Assembly: GCA_977006965.1 (NCBI GenBank)
Contig: OZ345372.1
Span: 868,001-932,000, forward strand
Length of the DNA: 64,000 nt
Source: Phymatolithon calcareum
Taxonomy: Eukaryota; Rhodophyta; Florideophyceae; Hapalidiales
Reading direction: 5' to 3'
Below the pieces are notes generated by a model. That model did no database searches, had not been told where the DNA came from, and was given only the letters and a program-made list of their open reading frames with translations. Within the stretch, counting starts at the first letter, position 1. Every line of letters begins with the position of its first letter. This document shows positions 1 to 8,862 of this stretch, in pieces. The translations under genes were made by a program, and so were the position numbers.

Positions 1-1183
1 TGCACTACCTTGCGCCATTTTCACATTCACGGTGGAAACCTCGTTATGTTTGGCAAGAATGACCTTTCCAGAGGTATCCATGGAGGCTACTGGAGTGTCT
101 TTTCCCATTTGTACCAATACAGTTCCTTCGTCAAACCCGAGAGCGACCTTGTTCGACCCGCGCAAATAAGAAACAGACCAACAACGATCAAACCCATAAT
201 TCAGAGTTTGCTCCAGTCTGTATGTGTTTGAGTGCCAGAGAAGAACGGTACCATCTTCTGAACCAGAGACAATGAGAGGGCGATCAGGCAAAAAAGCCAC
301 GCACGAAACGTTGTGGGAATGACCTTCCAAAGTCTGGACACAGGCCTTCGTATGGTAATCCCATATACGCACGGTCTTGTCGTCGCCGCCAGTAACTAAA
401 TATGGCTTGTCTCCACCATTGTAGTAGTCGACACAGTTCACACCCTTGTCATGACCTTCAAGCGTAAAATTGGGAACTTGAGAGCTTAAATTCCACACCT
501 TGACAGTGTGATCTAGGGATGCCGAGGCAAAGGTGTTGGGATCCTTTGGATTGAATTTCACTTGCATCACGTAATGGGAATGACCCTCGAAGATCCTTGT
601 GCAGTCCCAATCCTTTTCCCAGTCCCATGCTTTCACAAGCATGTCGTCAGAGCAACTCACGACAATCGGTAGCGTTGGATGGACAGTGAGACTTCGAATG
701 TAATCGATGTGAGCTTCGAATATCTTCACCCTTTCATTAGTATTGTAGTTGTAGCAGCGGATATACATATCGTCCGCGCCAACCACAATCCATGACTTTC
801 GAGGAATGAAGGCACCGCAGCGTACGGGCTGATCGGTTACCTCGAACGTTTTTACGACATTCCCGCTTTCGTAATCGTAAATAAAGACGCGTCCATCGTA
901 AAGGGCGGAAAGTACCCACGGCTCAGTGGGATGTATGTCGACGCATTTGACTCGCTCTGATCTCTGACTCAACTTTTTCTCGATGTCTAGACGAAGCGGC
1001 TGCACGTAATTCAGTAAAATAAAGCATTGAGTTAGAATACATAATGTATCGCGATCCACAACAGTCCACCCAGGAAGCGTCTTCATTAAGTGATTCGACA
1101 TGATTCCGCACATGAGGTCTTCTGATAGACCGCGAAGACGCTGATTCAACTTGGAGGGACATCGGAAAATGCGAACTTACCAT
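1..1183 (-). CDS. COPB2: Coatomer subunit beta' (COPB2), N-terminal part
   Basis: This is the N-terminal beta-propeller half of beta'-COP, a COPI coat subunit acting in Golgi-to-ER vesicle transport. The model is an ATG at 1183-1181, an intron at 1000-1180 (GTAAGT donor, CAG acceptor), then an open frame from 999 running off the window edge, giving 334 residues of roughly 900 expected. The N-terminus reads [19 protein letters not shown], the hallmark beta'-COP start. WD repeats follow, with [54 protein letters not shown] and [18 protein letters not shown] visible. The first coding exon is only the ATG codon. The gene is divergent from NOB1. The C-terminal part lies outside the window. Confidence 0.95.
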
Positions 1184-1620
1184 GATGCTCGATGCAGACA
1201 ATTCCAATAGTCGTACCGCTTAGTGTAGCTCAATCACGCCTAGCGGAGACGGCAATGGATTTCACAGAAGCATATGCACTGGATTCACAGCACTTCTGGT
1301 GATGGTGGTCGTGGGGTTTGCGATTGTACGTGAGAAAGACCGCGGACTCCGGGACATGCACTTTTGCCAAATACGGATTGTGCACAATCAATATGAATGT
1401 GCTGACACGTGCTGTCACCTTTTTGGGGCTTTTCCCAAAGTTTTCAGATGTTTTTCTCTTTTCGAGACTCTCTGCCAATCAATCAAAAGTGCATAGGGCC
1501 CAACGGCAGAAGTGCAGTAGTGATGCACTATTAGATCAAGCTATGATCTATAATGGTCACCGACCGGCGATCATCGCACCATTGGCGTCCGCGAGCTTCG
1601 TCCTCTTGCAGACCTCTATC
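1184..1620. promoter_or_regulatory. Divergent intergenic region COPB2/NOB1
   Basis: These 437 bp lie between the two divergent start codons and must hold both promoters and 5' UTRs. I see no clear TATA box. The NOB1 frame stays open upstream of its chosen start, back to about 1318, but without family-like sequence. Confidence 0.5.
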
Positions 1621-2997
1621 ATGTGCGACTCTACCAAACCACAGCCGCGTGTTCTCGTTCTTGATACCGCGGCGTTTCTTTCAGGAACAGACTCTCTTTA
1701 CGCACTTTATGGTCTCAGAGACGCTAATGGAAAGGCAGTGCGGTCACTTGACGCGAATGAAGAAGTACAATTTTTCACCACACCAGACGTTATTCAAGAA
1801 GTCAAGGACCCGAATGCTCGTGTGCGTTTGAAACTTCTGGAAGACCTTATCACTCTGCGCATGCCGTCAAAAGAGGCACTGGGCGCCGTAATCGAGTTTG
1901 CAAAAGCTTCCGGCGATTATTCTGCGTTGTCGGTCACTGATTTGCGCGTCGTCGCGTTGGCGCGTATGCTGGAATTTGAGCGAAACGGGACTGATTTCTT
2001 GAAATTGCAACCAGAAGTACCCTATATTGCCGCTTCCAGAGGAATTCCAGCCCATGTCTTGGATGAGATAGAAGAAGCCGAGGACAGAGAGCGAGAAGCC
2101 AATGCAGAGGGCGAACCGGAAGATCAGTGGACCACCGTTTCCGTAAAAAAGAGAAGAAACGTAAAGAAATCGAAGAAAAAGAAGAAAAACTGGTCGACTG
2201 CGGCAATTGCTCAGTCTGCGAAACCATCTGAAACTGTTGAACCTGACACCACTGCGGAGAGTTTGGCGGACAGCGAAGCTAATGCGGAAGTGATTTCTGA
2301 AGATACCGCCATAGGCAAGAATGTGACCCCGGCGGAAGACACGAGTCTTGAAAGCCCTGAGTCTTCAGCGGTTTCCGATGACGAAGGCTGGATTACTGCT
2401 GAAAATGTTGACATGCATCTAGCGCAAAGTCGGGAGGAACATGGTGGCAAACCGGAAGACGATATGCGAGTGGGCTGCGTTACCACTGACTTTGCGATGC
2501 AGAACATCCTGATGCAAATGGGCATCAAAATTATTTCAACGGATGGAAGGAGAGTAATCAGACAAATTCGCCGCTACGTGCTGCGGTGTCATGCATGCGC
2601 AAACATCGCGCGCGACCTAGAGCGCAAGTTTTGCGAACGTTGCGGTAATTCCACATTACATCGAGTGGCCTTCAAGGTGAATAAGCAGGGGGTTGCTCGA
2701 ATCTTTGTGAACCCGAAGCGTAGGCCCAATCTCCGGGGCACAAAATACTCCATACCCATGCCCAAGGGTGGGCGACATAACAACGATTTGATACTCCGTG
2801 AAGATCAAGTGGATATGGTGAAACAACGTCGACTGCAAAAGCAAAGGTCCAAGTTAAATGCTGAAACCGTTTTGAGCGAGAACGTTTTTTACAACGCGGG
2901 TGCCAAGTTTTCCATTGTCAACGACCGCACTGTGGTGGGTTATGGTCGCCGAAATCCAAACGAAAGTCGCCCAGGGTCCAAAAGTAGGAAGCGTTGA
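1621..2997 (+). CDS. NOB1: NOB1 endonuclease (20S pre-rRNA D-site)
   Basis: NOB1 is the PIN-domain endonuclease that makes the final cut at the 3' end of 18S rRNA in cytoplasmic pre-40S particles. Starting at the ATG at 1621 gives 458 residues, close to the yeast length. The PIN domain begins at once (RVLVLDTAAFLSG, acidic D15) and continues through FFTTPDVIQEVKDPNAR and the LSVTDLRVVALA segment with further acidic metal ligands. A highly charged linker follows. Then comes the zinc ribbon, a pair of CxxC motifs at about residues 323-342 (CHACANIARDLERKFCERCG), and the conserved tail with NPKRRPNLRGTKYSIPMPKGG. An in-frame ATG upstream exists, but the PIN domain fits the 1621 start. No introns are seen. 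Confidence 0.95.
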   Translation: MCDSTKPQPRVLVLDTAAFLSGTDSLYALYGLRDANGKAVRSLDANEEVQFFTTPDVIQEVKDPNARVRLKLLEDLITLRMPSKEALGAVIEFAKASGDYSALSVTDLRVVALARMLEFERNGTDFLKLQPEVPYIAASRGIPAHVLDEIEEAEDREREANAEGEPEDQWTTVSVKKRRNVKKSKKKKKNWSTAAIAQSAKPSETVEPDTTAESLADSEANAEVISEDTAIGKNVTPAEDTSLESPESSAVSDDEGWITAENVDMHLAQSREEHGGKPEDDMRVGCVTTDFAMQNILMQMGIKIISTDGRRVIRQIRRYVLRCHACANIARDLERKFCERCGNSTLHRVAFKVNKQGVARIFVNPKRRPNLRGTKYSIPMPKGGRHNNDLILREDQVDMVKQRRLQKQRSKLNAETVLSENVFYNAGAKFSIVNDRTVVGYGRRNPNESRPGSKSRKR

Positions 2998-3427
2998 TGT
3001 ATTAAAGGGAACCGATAGAAGCGGACTTCTAGCTTTTAAAAGCTCCCGCTGTCAGAGTGGCAAATTGGAGAGACGTGTCCTTGAATTACATATCTTTCCG
3101 TACGTTCTTGGTGGCTCACGTTGCATGCGCAATATTGATCTTGCATACGCGGGCACGGATATTGTATTCTGTCAACCCCCTTTTGCAGATTCATTTCCTC
3201 CCCCCAGAAATGTTGATTTGACACTACTAAGCGAATAGCCGACAGTGCTTGCAAGAAGGCAATCTGCAAGTATACTTTACTATCAAAGACTGGTAGGCAA
3301 AGAAGCACTGCGACATAAACAATAGGCTTGCTCTATTCTACAAGCCAGATTTTTCTGGCTCCTTACCATGAACACCAGCGATTGCGGCAAACATGTATGT
3401 TACAGAATCGCAAATGGCTGTAAAAGG
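2998..3427. other. Convergent intergenic region
   Basis: This 430-bp region separates the 3' ends of NOB1 and the UBE2Z-like gene. Only short non-conserved frames are present and I recognise no feature in it. Confidence 0.6.
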
Positions 3428-4911
3428 CTACACGTCCTGTGCGATGCGGCGGGCACGACGATCGTATTGCTTGCGATCGGTACGATACATGTTTGCGGCT
3501 TCTAATTGTACAGGGTATAGCGGGGAAGGGGATCCCAAAAGGTGCTGCAGTTCATTCAGTATTGTTGTGAGTCGAATTTTAGAGTTCCACCGGCTCTGCA
3601 AAATTTCAATTGCCGGGACCCCATCCGACGTGATATTGGGGTGGAACATCTTCGACGTGAAGCAGACAAATGGCGGGCGGTAGGGATGCTGGGGAGAGAA
3701 GCGGATCTCCAGTGAGAAGAGTCCACCTTCCCATGGAGTCCTCTCCGGGCCCATTATTGTCGCATCCCAAATGAACGGATGATTCCTGTCACGGGGACTC
3801 GCGCTGGCGCCGGTGAGGGTCTGAGCAAGAAGCATGCGATATTCGTCTTGTAGCCGGTCGATTGCATAAGGAGTTCCGGTTTGATCTGTCGACGTGGGCG
3901 ATCGATCTGCGTCGGACATTGGTTTGTCAACTGTCTTGACTTTTTCCAGAATGGACTCCTTAACCTCGCTCAGTGACTCAAGAACCAATGTCAAATTATA
4001 CGTGCCACGGGCAGACGAGAAGACGTCCTTGTAGCTGCAGCCTTCAAGACGTGTCTTGAGGTCCCTCGCAATGCTTTCGTACATGTCGTACCAAAGAAGA
4101 AATTGTCTCTCCAGGACGTCTTCGAACATTCCAACGCATGTCGGGCGACGGAGCATGCCAACCACTGCAGTGCGCAGGGTCTCGTACCTAATGTAGTCGT
4201 TGTATGCGTTCACGGTGGACTCATCTCCTCGGGTTTCGTATCCAGGTTCGTTGTGGTACGGCTTCGGACACATGAGTGACTGGATAGAAAGCAAAACGGA
4301 AGAAAGAGACTCTGCGGAAGACCATGCCGGTCCCTCCCATGTGCCCAGAATGGACAGGCACACTTTTCCATTCCTATAGATGCAAGAGATAGCGGATATA
4401 TCCATAGCGAAAGCAAGACTCATCCTTCAGTATTGGAACATATTATCGTGAACTGACAAACTGAAAAAACGAACTTACGAGTAAAGGTTGGGGTTGAATC
4501 GCACTCGACCTCCGTCAGTTGTACGCAGTGTCACGTTAGGTGGCTTCATCGGATACTCCGGCGGAATGCGGATATCAAGATGGAAAAAACCTCCCTGCGC
4601 AATACAAGCAAACGCGAACGAGAGACCCAGCGTACGTCAGTCCTGAGACAAAGCAGAGTACTTTCCGTTTTTTGGTTTTGTATATCACAACTTACCGCAT
4701 AGGGAGTTTCCAATGGTCCGACAATGAGAGTAGTGATTTTCGATATGTCAGACTCATCAGCAGAGACATAGATGAATGGAACAGGGTCGCGGATAAGGGT
4801 GTGAAGCTCTTGCTGAATACGAAGAATGCCTGCGTTCGGAAGTCGGTTCGTTCCCGACATTCCAACCGCAGCCCTGGCAAGGCTCGCGCTACTCGGACCC
4901 GCCCCGGCCAT
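3428..4911 (-). CDS. UBE2Z: UBE2Z-like E2 fused to a second, Cys-less E2-like domain
   Basis: A predicted ubiquitin (or FAT10-type) conjugating enzyme of the UBE2Z family. Exons are 4911-4696, 4594-4479 and 4373-3428, with introns of 101 and 105 bp (GTAAGT donors); joining them gives 425 residues in one frame. The first UBC domain shows RIQQELHTLIRDP, PYA-GGFFHLDIRIPPEYP and the active-site stretch NGKVCLSILGTWEGPAW with C116. The UBE2Z signature SIQSLM...PYHNEPGYE and a helical C-terminal extension follow. After a Ser/Thr linker, a second UBC fold spans about residues 283-425 (GPERTPWEGGLFSLEIRFS, FHPNITSDGVPAIEILQSRW). There the catalytic Cys position is Ala, so it is UEV-like. The frame upstream of 4911 is open but has no ATG. 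The gene is divergent from the TRIP4-like gene. Confidence 0.9.
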
Positions 4912-5297
4912 TTGAATACTGTTGCTCCTGGCTAGGACGTAGCGGGACAAGCGAGGTCTCGTAAACGGAGATGGCTGTGGAAAGTCGAAAACCTGAGCAG
5001 AATGACGCGGTGTGTTTTGCTTGCTTAACTTGGGGCCTCCGAGACAAACAGGATCCTATGAGAAAAGTAGAGCTTGTCAACTACGTCCACAGCGCACGAC
5101 TGTTCCCTATCAGATCCGACCATATGATACTGTACTCTGTATTTTAAAATACAGAGTACAGTATCATGTATTAAAAGACAAATAGAATACACATCTTTCA
5201 TGCTCCGAACTATGATCCCACGGGGGTCCATATGTCCGTACCAAGAAGGTATCAACAGGGGATAATATCAAGCGCTGGGCGTCATTTGCCATCGAAG
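4912..5297. promoter_or_regulatory. Divergent promoter region UBE2Z-like/TRIP4-like
   Basis: This 386-bp intergenic region between two divergent starts contains the 44-bp perfect palindrome at 5124-5167. No other element is recognised. Confidence 0.5.
5124..5167. repeat. 44-bp perfect palindrome
   Basis: Arms of 22 nt (5124-5145 and 5146-5167) are exact reverse complements with no spacer; the centre reads ATTTTAAAAT. It lies roughly midway in a bidirectional promoter, so it could be a cruciform former, a dimeric factor site or a remnant of a foldback element. Confidence 0.95.
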
Positions 5298-6119
5298 ATG
5301 GCCGATCTTCAAATCTGGTTCGCCGCACAACTGCGTGCAATCGGATGGGATGAACTTGAAGGAGTTTATGGCTACGTGAGCCAGCTTCCGGATGAAGAGG
5401 CTCGTTCCTATTTACTTGGCCTTCTTGGTGACAACAACGTCGAACTAATCGACAACTATATTCTTAAGCGAAACAATTCTGGGAACTCGTCTATGCCTTC
5501 TTCCGAAATGCCATCTCTGGGAAATCAACTGTACAGCAGAAAAAAGGAGCGTCGCGCACGAGGAAGGGCGAAGAAAGCAGACCCGCCCCGCGCCCAACTA
5601 CGCCCAGGCCCAGGCCCTTCTGCTCCGCGATCCAATCCTGAAGATATTCGGCACAAAATTCGCGAATATCGCCGCTTGCGAAAGACAGTGAATTGCACAA
5701 ATTGTGCCAAAATTGAGCATCTGATCGCTGAAGACGGTGCCTGCTCGTTCTGCGGAAAAGCCATATTTTCCTTGTGGGACGGCGAGACAGGAGAACTTCA
5801 GCATCTTCAGAAATTGTCTTTGGAAACTGCAAGGAACAGACATCACACTAAGCCTGTAAATGCGATGTCGAACGGTTCACCCACTGTTGTCGACTTAGCT
5901 GGCATGCCCCTTCTCCCTGAGGACATGCAACATCCTGCGGCTCAATGCACTGGACCAGAAACGAAGTACCCAGCTCGATGTTTGCAAAATAGCGCCTTGC
6001 CTGGTGGCGGTCCCAAATTTCAGTCGCAGTACTCTGATAAGCTTCTAGCGATTTTCCGAACACCCCCGCAGCACATACTACCAAACTCATCTATTCTTCA
6101 GTTTGAATATCATGACTAA
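5298..6119 (+). CDS. TRIP4: TRIP4/ASC-1-like zinc-finger protein, short form
   Basis: Resembles the N-terminal part of activating signal cointegrator 1 (TRIP4), a subunit of the ASC-1 complex that acts in transcription and in rescue of stalled ribosomes. The ATG at 5298 gives 273 residues. Residues 1-60 match the family N-terminal helical region in style (QIWFAAQLRAIGWDELEG...YLLGLLGD). A basic, Pro-rich linker follows. The C2HC5-type zinc finger is at residues 133-152 with C133, C136, C149 and C152 (VNCTNCAKIEHLI, CSFCGKAIF). The protein ends about 120 residues later, without the ASCH domain that forms the C-terminus of animal TRIP4. An in-frame TTG-led extension upstream is not needed. Single exon, convergent with VDAC. 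Confidence 0.8.
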   Translation: MADLQIWFAAQLRAIGWDELEGVYGYVSQLPDEEARSYLLGLLGDNNVELIDNYILKRNNSGNSSMPSSEMPSLGNQLYSRKKERRARGRAKKADPPRAQLRPGPGPSAPRSNPEDIRHKIREYRRLRKTVNCTNCAKIEHLIAEDGACSFCGKAIFSLWDGETGELQHLQKLSLETARNRHHTKPVNAMSNGSPTVVDLAGMPLLPEDMQHPAAQCTGPETKYPARCLQNSALPGGGPKFQSQYSDKLLAIFRTPPQHILPNSSILQFEYHD

Positions 6120-6250
6120 ACAAACAACGCCACGTCGAGAGGACCAAGCAGTTTACTTAGTGACATTGCCACCAACTGACAAACCCGATGTAAAGAATAG
6201 CAAAGTCATACGAAGAGCTTAGGTGTTTCTCCAAAATTGATGTACGCCGT

Positions 6251-7313
6251 TTACTCAATCACCAGCGCGATGCCAAATGTGTGCGGCGTCTTTTCCAGGT
6301 TGCGCACATCAAAACGCGAACACAAGGTGAGAGTAGTTCCACTACGAATTTCTTGCAAATAGCTGAGAGAAAAGGTTCCTGAAGATTCAATCTTGGCCTT
6401 AAGCGTCGTATCTCTGTCCACCAAGTACTTGGTTGCCATGGTCAGTAGCTTGGAATCGTTGTTCTTATCGTAAGCAAATTCAGCGGCAACTGAGAAGTCG
6501 CGACTGACGAGATGGGAATATGTAAATTTGGCCTTCTTATCCTTCCCCGCAATGGCGAGAGTTACTTCTTGGTCCGTCCCGTCGCTGTAATTCAGAACAC
6601 CGTCGCATTTTTTCAGCTCCTTCTTCTCCACGTCAAACTCGCCGTCTACGCCAAGCGTCACGCCTTTGGATCCGATGGCGAGGGAGGACTGAATGGCATG
6701 GGAACCAAGCGCATTTACAGCTGTGGTGCACGAAATATGCGGATGCTCGTATTCGGCCTTACCGACAATCACCTGCTTGGCCCCGGTGCTTCCGAAAAGA
6801 GTGAGCTTCAGACCCTTCACGCCGGTGTTATCGAGGGTGACTTCTTGGGTCAAGGTGTCAGAGGTGAGGACTTTGGTGGTCATAGTACAGCCAGACATGG
6901 AGTACTTGCAGCTCAGGTCTCCCGATAACTTATCGATACGATCTCCAGTAGCCTTATCTGTCTCGGTCTTTTGGATACCGGTCGTTGTGTAGGTCATTCC
7001 CGAATCAGTCTTAGTCTTCAACTCCACCTTCTTGCTTCCAAAAATGAAGTCATCGTTCAACAGTTCTAATCATTGAGTGATTTTGAGTGATAGATCGATG
7101 TAAAACGGCGAGCGGGCAGTAATGCGGAAGAAAAACACAAAGGAAATCAGTAATTCTGCACAAGTGAAGCGAGAAATATTGCCCACAGCATGGTCACCGT
7201 TGATATGGCGCTTCAGTGTGGTGATCTCACCCGTCACTGGTCGACGATCGGGGGTGGGCATTCATTAACGTACTCTTGGCTGTTTTGCCCAAATCTTTAT
7301 ACAACTTGACCAT
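6251..7313 (-). CDS. VDAC: Voltage-dependent anion channel (mitochondrial porin)
   Basis: VDAC forms the 19-stranded beta-barrel pore of the mitochondrial outer membrane and passes ATP, ADP and small metabolites. Exon 1 is 7313-7274 (13 codons plus 1 nt; MVKLYKDLGKTAK). The intron is 7273-7066 (GTACGT donor, ATTAG acceptor). Exon 2 is 7065-6251. The joined protein has 284 residues, the usual family length. The N-terminal amphipathic helix is followed by KLLNDDFIFGSKKVELKTKT, the family start of strand 1. The protein ends with alternating beta strands (FDVRNLEKTPHTFGIALVIE), a C-terminal sorting beta-signal. It is divergent from UTP23 and convergent with the TRIP4-like gene 131 bp away. Confidence 0.93.
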
Positions 7314-7695
7314 GACGCGGAAACGGGCAGATTGCTTTGCAAACGGGATGGATCGATTAGATGCCGGTCGGGATGTGCGTTGCTCAACGGGTCTGTGGAT
7401 GGGGATTGCCGTTTCGGTGCATATTGTTGAACACGAAATAATTGAAAAACATAAAATTTTGAAATATTTTCGTGGTATTTCATTACCCTGTAAAGCTTGC
7501 GCAGGTCCTGGTGGATCTAATTTGCCTATTGCTGATGGGGCACGAAAACTCCTTCGGGCAGTGGCCCTCTCTACACTTTCGCAGCATTGTCAGGGGTACC
7601 GATAGGGTTGCTCTCTTCTCGAGCGGCGGAAAAATTATCTCCCGTCAGAGGGACAGCACACTTCGCAGAACCCATGCGAAATTTGTGCACTGAAA
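7314..7695. promoter_or_regulatory. Divergent intergenic region VDAC/UTP23
   Basis: These 382 bp carry both promoters. An AT-rich patch (about 7433-7480) is present; no defined box is recognised. Confidence 0.45.
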
Positions 7696-8523
7696 ATGCG
7701 CACAGCGACGGGGAAAGGCAACGACGCTCGCAAAGTCCTAACGTACTACCGAGTAAACTTCGGTATTCATCCGGCTTATAAAGTACTTTGCGATGCTCCA
7801 ATCATTCATATGTCTTTGCTGCGAAACATTTGTCTGAAAGATTCTTTGCCTAGACTTTTGGGTGCAGTTGCGTTTCCTGTGGTAACCAGATGCATTCTTG
7901 ACGAGTTGCGCTCTCTCGGAAACGATTTTGCAAATGCAGCCGCGTTTGCTAAGCGTGCGGCCCGAGAACCATGCGCTCACGGAACTGCGAAAAAGACTGC
8001 AAGCGAGTGCATTTACGCGTTCATGGCCAGCGGAAACAAAAGGAAATTGCTTCTGGCGACTAATGACCCCGAGGTTATTCGGAAAGCAATGGAGCAAGGC
8101 GATATTCCTGTCGTTGCAATTGCAAACCAGACGAGACTTGTGCTGCGCAAACCAACAGCAATGTCTATCGAGAATGTGAAGCAAGTCCAGGAGAAAAAAA
8201 GCGCTGAGCTACGGCCTGACGAGAAGGTCTTATTGGAGAAGACGGATGCAGCGAATATGCCGCTCAAACCTCGCAAAGTGATCGGTCGTAAGCGGAAAAG
8301 AGCGAAGGGACCTAACCCACTCAGCGTTAAGAAAGGAAAAAGAGAGAATGATTCGTCTTTGAAGGACACCGCGCCGGTTATGGAGGCAGTGAACGCGACG
8401 GAAAATAGTAGTCCAGGCGGTGCCGCGCAAAATGAGGATCCTGGGACGAATTGCAAGGGGAGAGGGCGAAGGCGGAGAAAGAGAAAAGCTGTTCAATGTG
8501 GAGTCGAAAGGGCTAAAATCTAG
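7696..8523 (+). CDS. UTP23: UTP23, SSU processome PIN-like protein
   Basis: UTP23 is a small-subunit processome factor that handles the snR30/U17 snoRNA during early 18S rRNA maturation in the nucleolus. The ATG at 7696 gives 275 residues, near the usual 250-300. The N-terminus KVLTYYRVNFGIHPAYKVLCDAPII matches the family. Next comes the degenerate PIN domain (VTRCILDELRSLG), the Cys/His zinc-binding region (CAHGTAKKTASEC) and KLLLATNDPEVIRKAMEQGDIPVV. A basic C-terminal tail carries the conserved PNPLSVKKGK motif. The very end is an Arg/Lys tract typical of nucleolar proteins. Single exon. Confidence 0.92.
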   Translation: MRTATGKGNDARKVLTYYRVNFGIHPAYKVLCDAPIIHMSLLRNICLKDSLPRLLGAVAFPVVTRCILDELRSLGNDFANAAAFAKRAAREPCAHGTAKKTASECIYAFMASGNKRKLLLATNDPEVIRKAMEQGDIPVVAIANQTRLVLRKPTAMSIENVKQVQEKKSAELRPDEKVLLEKTDAANMPLKPRKVIGRKRKRAKGPNPLSVKKGKRENDSSLKDTAPVMEAVNATENSSPGGAAQNEDPGTNCKGRGRRRRKRKAVQCGVERAKI

Positions 8524-8862
8524 TAGTGAAATTAGCGTTAGTAATTCATAAAAGTGACTTGGATGTACATGGCCTTCGCAAAGGATTTAAAGATTGGTTG
8601 CTGCAAAGTTGTTCGACCATCGAAAAGAACATGCCATAGCATTACACTGAAGAACTGGTCCTCAGCGGCTGTGGCACAAGGTGCTTTTATTTCGCAGGAT
8701 CAAGTAAACCGAAAAGCTAGCCCAAATTCATTTCCAGTTCTGCATATTCGGTTGATGTAGCAAATTGCACTCAACGAAGCGCTATAAGAATTGCCGCAAC
8801 GTAATGCTAAACAAAGAACCGTCTTCCCGAGCACTCACCAATTAACCTTTGCCTTTCCGACA
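8524..8862. other. Intergenic region
   Basis: This 339-bp spacer lies between UTP23 and the next co-directional gene. Pyrimidine-rich sequence precedes the ATG at 8863. No other feature is seen. Confidence 0.5.

Noticed and set aside
8013-8456. 147-codon minus-strand frame inside UTP23
   Set aside because: Antisense shadow of the Lys/Arg-rich UTP23 tail.
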